Below, piece after piece: positions 21,453 to 24,472 of a stretch of DNA of 24,472 nt. The DNA comes from DASQJJ01 sp964598355 (GTDB lineage Bacteria > Patescibacteriota > Microgenomatia > Levybacterales > UBA12049), in contig CAZRBN010000011.1 of assembly GCA_964598355.1 (NCBI GenBank), positions 1 through 24,472 of the forward strand, written 5' to 3'. A program made the position numbers and the translations under genes. Numbering within the stretch: position 1 is the first letter of the stretch; each line of letters opens with the position of its first letter. The notes below the pieces were generated by a model. The model was not told the DNA's origin. It did no database searches and saw nothing but the letters and a program-made list of their open reading frames with translations.

Positions 21453-22697
21453 TTATAGGTGTAGAGATCCAAGAAGGCCATTCAGATCGAATGTAAAATT
21501 AAGATCTGTTCCTCCTGGAAGATGTACACTTGGTCCAAACATGTTAACGCCTGTTTGGTTGCGAACTAGGGTATCTGTCCCTGTATGACCTGTTACGACA
21601 TCAACTGGGTCACTCGATACTGCACCAGTATTTCTCTGTGCATTATTATTACCAGATTGTTCCTTATTGCTTACATCATTCACGATATCAGCACTGTTGC
21701 CGTTTTCTTGCCCACCTTGGAAAACAGACATAGTGTCGTTACGGAATAAATTGAGATGACTGTTAGAACGAGCTCCGTTTCCAGAGATCTTTCCTGAGAA
21801 GTCACCAAGAGTACATCCGCAATTTCCCATATCTGCACTGTTAAAGTTAGCCATTGTATCAACACGGGTTGTGTTGAGAGCATTGCCTGTGTCAACAGTC
21901 ACGTTGCCTCCGGTATTTTCATCGGCGTTGTTGCGACCAGTCTTTGCATCAGAATTGACTCTATTGGTAATGTGTGCATTATTGTCTTGGACGAGTATTG
22001 CCGCATTATTGTTAGTCAAATTGATGTTATTATCACTGGCAAATCCATTGCCTGAAATTTTCAGGTCTCCTGTTCCACTGCCTTCATTCCCAGTACTTCC
22101 ATTTCCCATTGTTGCAACATTTGCATTTGCTGCAGTTCTGAGTGTAGTATCATTGGCAGCATGGCCTGTAAGGACTAATACATCGCCTCCGGTATTTCTA
22201 TTTGCGTTATTGTTACCTGTTTGTGCGTTGGAATACACATCATTAGTAACGTCTGCATTATTTGTTTGGAAAAGACTTGAGGTGTTAGTATTATTCAGAG
22301 AAGTATTATTTCTTGAATCAGCCCCATTGCCTGAAACAGTTACTGATCCGGTACCTCCAGTACATCCACAATTTGTCATATCTGCAACATTTGCATTTGC
22401 ACGTGTTGAGACATTTGTTATAGAGTGAGCATTACCAGTATCTACTGTTACATTGCCCCCTGTATTTTCGTCTGCATTGTTACCTCCTGTATTACTGTTG
22501 GAAGAAACTCTGTTGGTAACATTTGCTGTGTTACTTTGCACAAGAGTTGATGAATTGTTTGACCTGGAATTAACATCATTTTGCGACCCTGCTCCATTTC
22601 CTGTTACAGAAAATGTCGAATCTGCAAGTACTGCAGGCGTTAGGGTTCCCAGTAGAACTGTCCCGGTTGCTAGAATGCTAAGAAATTCTTTTTTCAT
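21453..22697 (-). CDS. Exported soluble Asn-rich repeat protein, four repeats
   Basis: This 414-residue protein has a signal peptide (MKKEFLSILATGTVLLGTL, cleavage after AVLA at about residue 26). Four repeats of about 90-95 residues follow. Each has (V/I)SGNGA, an Asn/Ser-rich stretch, VQ or FQ-x-N-x-A, TG-x-NNA-x-x-NTGG, V-x-TG-x-A, and Asn-Ala-rich strands. Repeats 1 and 3 resemble each other most (NADENTGGNVTVDTGNA, NCGC), and repeats 2 and 4 resemble each other (NA-x-RNTG, TGH). There is no membrane anchor or LPXTG; the end is hydrophobic (LNGLLGSLHL). The start is set at the ATG 22697 because the in-frame GTG at 22706 is part of the GGGGGTG Shine-Dalgarno. The function is unknown; a secreted fibre or coat subunit partnered by the anchored 704-residue protein is the best inference. 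Confidence 0.85.
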   Translation of the reverse strand: MKKEFLSILATGTVLLGTLTPAVLADSTFSVTGNGAGSQNDVNSRSNNSSTLVQSNTANVTNRVSSNSNTGGNNADENTGGNVTVDTGNAHSITNVSTRANANVADMTNCGCTGGTGSVTVSGNGADSRNNTSLNNTNTSSLFQTNNADVTNDVYSNAQTGNNNANRNTGGDVLVLTGHAANDTTLRTAANANVATMGNGSTGNEGSGTGDLKISGNGFASDNNINLTNNNAAILVQDNNAHITNRVNSDAKTGRNNADENTGGNVTVDTGNALNTTRVDTMANFNSADMGNCGCTLGDFSGKISGNGARSNSHLNLFRNDTMSVFQGGQENGNSADIVNDVSNKEQSGNNNAQRNTGAVSSDPVDVVTGHTGTDTLVRNQTGVNMFGPSVHLPGGTDLNFTFDLNGLLGSLHL

Positions 22698-22703
22698 ATA
22701 TTT

Positions 22704-22710
22704 CACCCCC
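22704..22710 (-). promoter_or_regulatory. Ribosome binding site of the soluble repeat protein
   Basis: GGGGGTG on the minus strand lies 6 bases before the ATG at 22697. It includes the in-frame GTG that would otherwise be taken as the start, so it settles the start choice. Confidence 0.65.
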
Positions 22711-22726
22711 TTTCCCTTTTGCTAAT

Positions 22727-22743
22727 ACCTGTTATAAACAGGT
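22727..22743 (-). promoter_or_regulatory. 17-bp palindrome over a possible -10 box
   Basis: ACCTGTT and AACAGGT are perfect 7-base arms around ATA. Read on the minus strand the centre gives TATAAC, a possible -10 box of the soluble repeat-protein gene, about 30 bases before its ATG. A palindrome over a -10 box is a usual arrangement for a repressor operator. The -35 region is weak. A 12-base part (TAATACCTGTTA, 22723-22734) recurs inverted at 23976-23987. Confidence 0.45.
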
Positions 22744-22855
22744 GCACTTACCGCCAAACTGTAAATTCTCGTCCTTAAGGAGAAGTTAGTAAGTAGTAAG
22801 ACTTGGGTAATAACAAAGATCACGATAAGGTAATGGAAAAAATTTATTTTTTACA

Positions 22856-23467
22856 TTATTTGAGATGAAGATCTATGACTGTTTTTTGACCATTTATTTC
22901 TCCAACATGAATTTTTACATTCGTTACAGATTCATCTATTGGCAACCCAACTCGTGTATATTTTGTTGAAATTGGTTGAATATTGACAGGGTCATTATGG
23001 ATTTCAGGGGCTAAAAGTTCGGGATTACTGCCCAAACTTACTCGGATAAAATCACGACTATTTAATTGCATGCTTTGGGTGCTGGGATTTGCAATTTTAA
23101 GATTAAGTATTAAAAATGTTCGTCCGTTCACTGCGTCTGCTTTTTGCCCCTGCAAAATAATTTGGTCTTGTAACTGTGCAGATTGAATTGTATATGTTAA
23201 TTTAGTCACTTCATTTCCTTTATCATCCTGAACTGGAAAAGAAAACTCTTTATTAATTGACTTACTAAATTTTGGTTGTGTAAGATTAATTTTTGAAACA
23301 GTAGCATTATTGACAGCAGCTGTTTTATTTCCTATAAAGTATGCTGCAACGATAACAATAAAAAGAATAAGAATTTTTCCAATCTTCCAAACAACAGATT
23401 TACTCACTGCTCCCTTTGTTTGTAAAAGAGAAAATGTCGAAAATATAAAAAATGGTACATTTAACAT
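22856..23467 (-). CDS. Membrane-anchored protein with DUF4352/TRF2-like extracellular domain
   Basis: The 203 residues comprise a short N-terminal cytoplasmic part, one membrane helix (about 30-47, ILILFIVIVAAYFIG) and an extracytoplasmic strand-rich domain. Within it, YTIQSAQLQDQIILQGQKAD, FLILNLKIANPSTQ, a loop, and FIRVSLGSN...LAPEIHNDPVNIQPISTKYTRVGLPI follow the Ig-like layout of DUF4352 (Telomeric-repeat-binding-factor-2-like) domains. These are found on the outside of many Gram-positive and CPR cells and have no settled function. The ATG at 23467 is 2 bases after the stop of the upstream gene, which points to translational coupling. A GTG at 23407 would begin at VSKSVVW, preceded by AGGGAG, and is an alternative start that shortens the cytoplasmic part. 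Confidence 0.72.
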   Translation of the reverse strand: MLNVPFFIFSTFSLLQTKGAVSKSVVWKIGKILILFIVIVAAYFIGNKTAAVNNATVSKINLTQPKFSKSINKEFSFPVQDDKGNEVTKLTYTIQSAQLQDQIILQGQKADAVNGRTFLILNLKIANPSTQSMQLNSRDFIRVSLGSNPELLAPEIHNDPVNIQPISTKYTRVGLPIDESVTNVKIHVGEINGQKTVIDLHLK

Positions 23468-23469
23468 AG

Positions 23470-23907
23470 TTATTTACAAAAATTAGGATGAATAAGAATA
23501 CTTGTTGTTGATTCCTGCTCTCCTCGCCCAATAGTAACGGTTATTTGTTGAGACTCTTTTGCCCCAACAAGCATTTCCGATGCTGTCCCATTTGTTGTGC
23601 TTTCTATTGATGATTGTATGTTAAATGCTGACTGTGACAATGCATCCTCATACCAGCTCTTAACAACGAAGGGGAGGTCATTTGTTTCAAGAAATGTGTG
23701 AGTTGTCGTACTTTCTTTTACAGAAGCGTGAGGGTAATAAAAATTATTTGCACAATCAGTAATTTTTTGATGAGGTGTTGGTGTGGGTGTTTCATAGGTT
23801 TTTTGATGAGTTGCTAGTGTGATGGTTTGGCTTTTATGCCACAAAAAAACATACCCCTGAAAAAGAATAATAGTAACAAGAAATAAAATTGGCCAATACT
23901 GTTTCAT
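23470..23907 (-). CDS. Hypothetical membrane-anchored exported protein
   Basis: This protein has 145 residues. The N-terminal hydrophobic helix (about 5-23, WPILFLVTIILFQGYVFLW) is probably an uncleaved anchor. A short Thr/Pro linker (ETPTPTPH) leads to a small domain with FYYPHASV, FLETNDLPFVVKSWYEDAL and strands near the end (QQITVTIGRG, TSILIHPNFCK). Two cysteines, near residue 52 and at the second-last position, could form a disulfide. The pattern of a YP-x-A motif, then a hydrophobic V-x-x-WY-x-x-x-L helix, then strands recurs in uncharacterised exported proteins, but I cannot name the family. It is followed at 2 bases by the DUF4352-like gene and lies 77 bases after the histidine kinase. 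Confidence 0.7.
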   Translation of the reverse strand: MKQYWPILFLVTIILFQGYVFLWHKSQTITLATHQKTYETPTPTPHQKITDCANNFYYPHASVKESTTTHTFLETNDLPFVVKSWYEDALSQSAFNIQSSIESTTNGTASEMLVGAKESQQITVTIGRGEQESTTSILIHPNFCK

Positions 23908-23984
23908 ACAAAGCAGTCAAGCAACATGATAAAAATATCTATTATGAACTTTTGTTGAATTGCGTAAGACTTACGTAACAGGTA

Positions 23985-24472
23985 TTAAGACGTCGGTATG
24001 GAGAAAGAGAAGGTAGATCCTTTACCCGGCGTGCTTACAACTCCCATTTTTCCACCATGTGCATGAACTATTTGTGAAGAAATATACAACCCAAGACCTA
24101 ACCCTGAGATATTTTGTATTTGCTTTTGTTGCCCTCTATAAAATCGTTCAAATACTTTTGAAGCAACATCTGAGGACATTCCTATGCCGAAATCCTTCAC
24201 GTGTATGTATATATCTTGAGGTTTTTCTTCCTGTTGGATCAAAATTTTTTTTGCATTTGGGGAATATTTAATTGCGTTATTAATAAGGTTAATAAGCACT
24301 TCTTCAAATTTTCTTCTATCAATAAGAACTTTGCGTTTTATTTTTCCTTGTCGTATAAGACGATGTTGTTTTTCTGAAATTTGCATGTTTGCAATCACAT
24401 CAGCGATAAGTTTATTAATGTCTGTTTCTTCTTTATGCAGCATTACTTTCCCTTGTTGTAATTGTGACACAT
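23985..24472 (-). CDS. Sensor histidine kinase, C-terminal part (5' end beyond window)
   Basis: The frame is open to the window edge, so the N-terminus is missing. The visible 162 residues include the end of the dimerisation region (SQLQQGKVMLHKEETDINKL) and a full HATPase_c domain: the N box FEEVLINLINNAIKYSPNAK, the G1 box VKDFGIGM, the F box VFERFYRG and the G2 box GLGLGLYIS, followed by HGGKMGVVSTPGKGSTFSFSIP. It would autophosphorylate a His outside the window and pass phosphate to a response regulator. The signal-sensing part and partner are unknown. Two membrane-anchored small proteins follow on the same strand and might be targets or sensors. The stop codon overlaps a TAATACCTGTTA motif shared with the repeat-protein promoter region. 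Confidence 0.9.
   Translation of the reverse strand, partial: VSQLQQGKVMLHKEETDINKLIADVIANMQISEKQHRLIRQGKIKRKVLIDRRKFEEVLINLINNAIKYSPNAKKILIQQEEKPQDIYIHVKDFGIGMSSDVASKVFERFYRGQQKQIQNISGLGLGLYISSQIVHAHGGKMGVVSTPGKGSTFSFSIPTS

Noticed and set aside
21871..22428. 185-codon open frame on the plus strand
   Set aside because: It is the antisense shadow of the Asn-rich repeat protein; repeated Asn/Thr codons give long Val/Leu-rich antisense frames.
19226..22697. The two repeat-protein genes as a CRISPR array or DNA-level tandem repeats
   Set aside because: The repetition is at protein level in intact coding frames; DNA units are diverged and lack regular spacers.
22698..22706. GTG start of the soluble repeat protein at 22706
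   Set aside because: This GTG is part of the GGGGGTG ribosome site; the ATG at 22697 has correct spacing and gives a normal signal peptide.
22837..22852. AAAAAA-TTTA-TTTTTT hairpin just after the DUF4352-like gene, as a terminator
   Set aside because: The stem is purely A-T and would be weak; this sequence can arise by chance in such AT-rich spacers.

Overview
The window reads as a piece of a small, AT-rich bacterial chromosome, most likely from the Candidate Phyla Radiation (Patescibacteria), possibly the Microgenomates side. This is an inference from gene content and style: a short HolB-like delta-prime subunit without a P-loop, a replication-relaxation-type winged-helix protein, a compact pilB-pilT-pilC set, a DUF3467 protein, a GT87 membrane glycosyltransferase, and Asn/Thr-rich exported repeat proteins. 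Several core genes have a -10 box only 6-7 bases before the start codon, which suggests leaderless mRNAs. The standard code is used: folD ends at a TGA, which argues against the lineages that read UGA as glycine. No rRNA, tRNA, CRISPR array or insertion sequence was recognised.

Layout. 1-2415 (minus): a DDAH/arginine-deiminase-fold enzyme, cut by the window start, and argG fused to a C-terminal methylglyoxal-synthase-like (MGS) regulatory domain. 2698-3690 (minus): a replication-relaxation-like protein followed by a 460-base non-coding stretch. 4152-5260 (minus): folD with unusual signature motifs and a small coiled-coil protein, each with its own promoter. 5315-10389 (minus): gyrB, ppa and gyrA in one tight run, preceded by an unrecognised 176-residue protein and a DUF3467 protein. 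11512-12815 (minus): an AlkA-type DNA glycosylase and holB. The divergent gap at 12816-12922 carries a perfect 12-bp inverted repeat and the promoter of the plus-strand type IV pilus motor genes pilB, pilT and pilC (12923-17419). 17459-17938 (minus): a possible PH-like protein. 18092-19264 (plus): a GT87-type glycosyltransferase whose 3' end overlaps the convergent gene. 19226-22697 (minus): two adjacent exported proteins built from the same GNGA/NTGG repeat, one soluble and one with a C-terminal membrane anchor, separated by a very strong mRNA hairpin. 22856-24472 (minus): two membrane-anchored small proteins and the C-terminal part of a sensor histidine kinase.

How the genes may work together. 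The first two genes fit citrulline formation followed by condensation with aspartate. The middle is housekeeping (one-carbon metabolism, DNA topology, pyrophosphate removal, clamp loading, base excision). The right half concerns the cell surface: pilus assembly and retraction motors, a polyprenyl-sugar-type transferase, an apparent surface repeat-protein pair, and a sensor kinase with two exported companions. The best candidates for something undescribed are the ArgG-MGS fusion and the paired repeat proteins.
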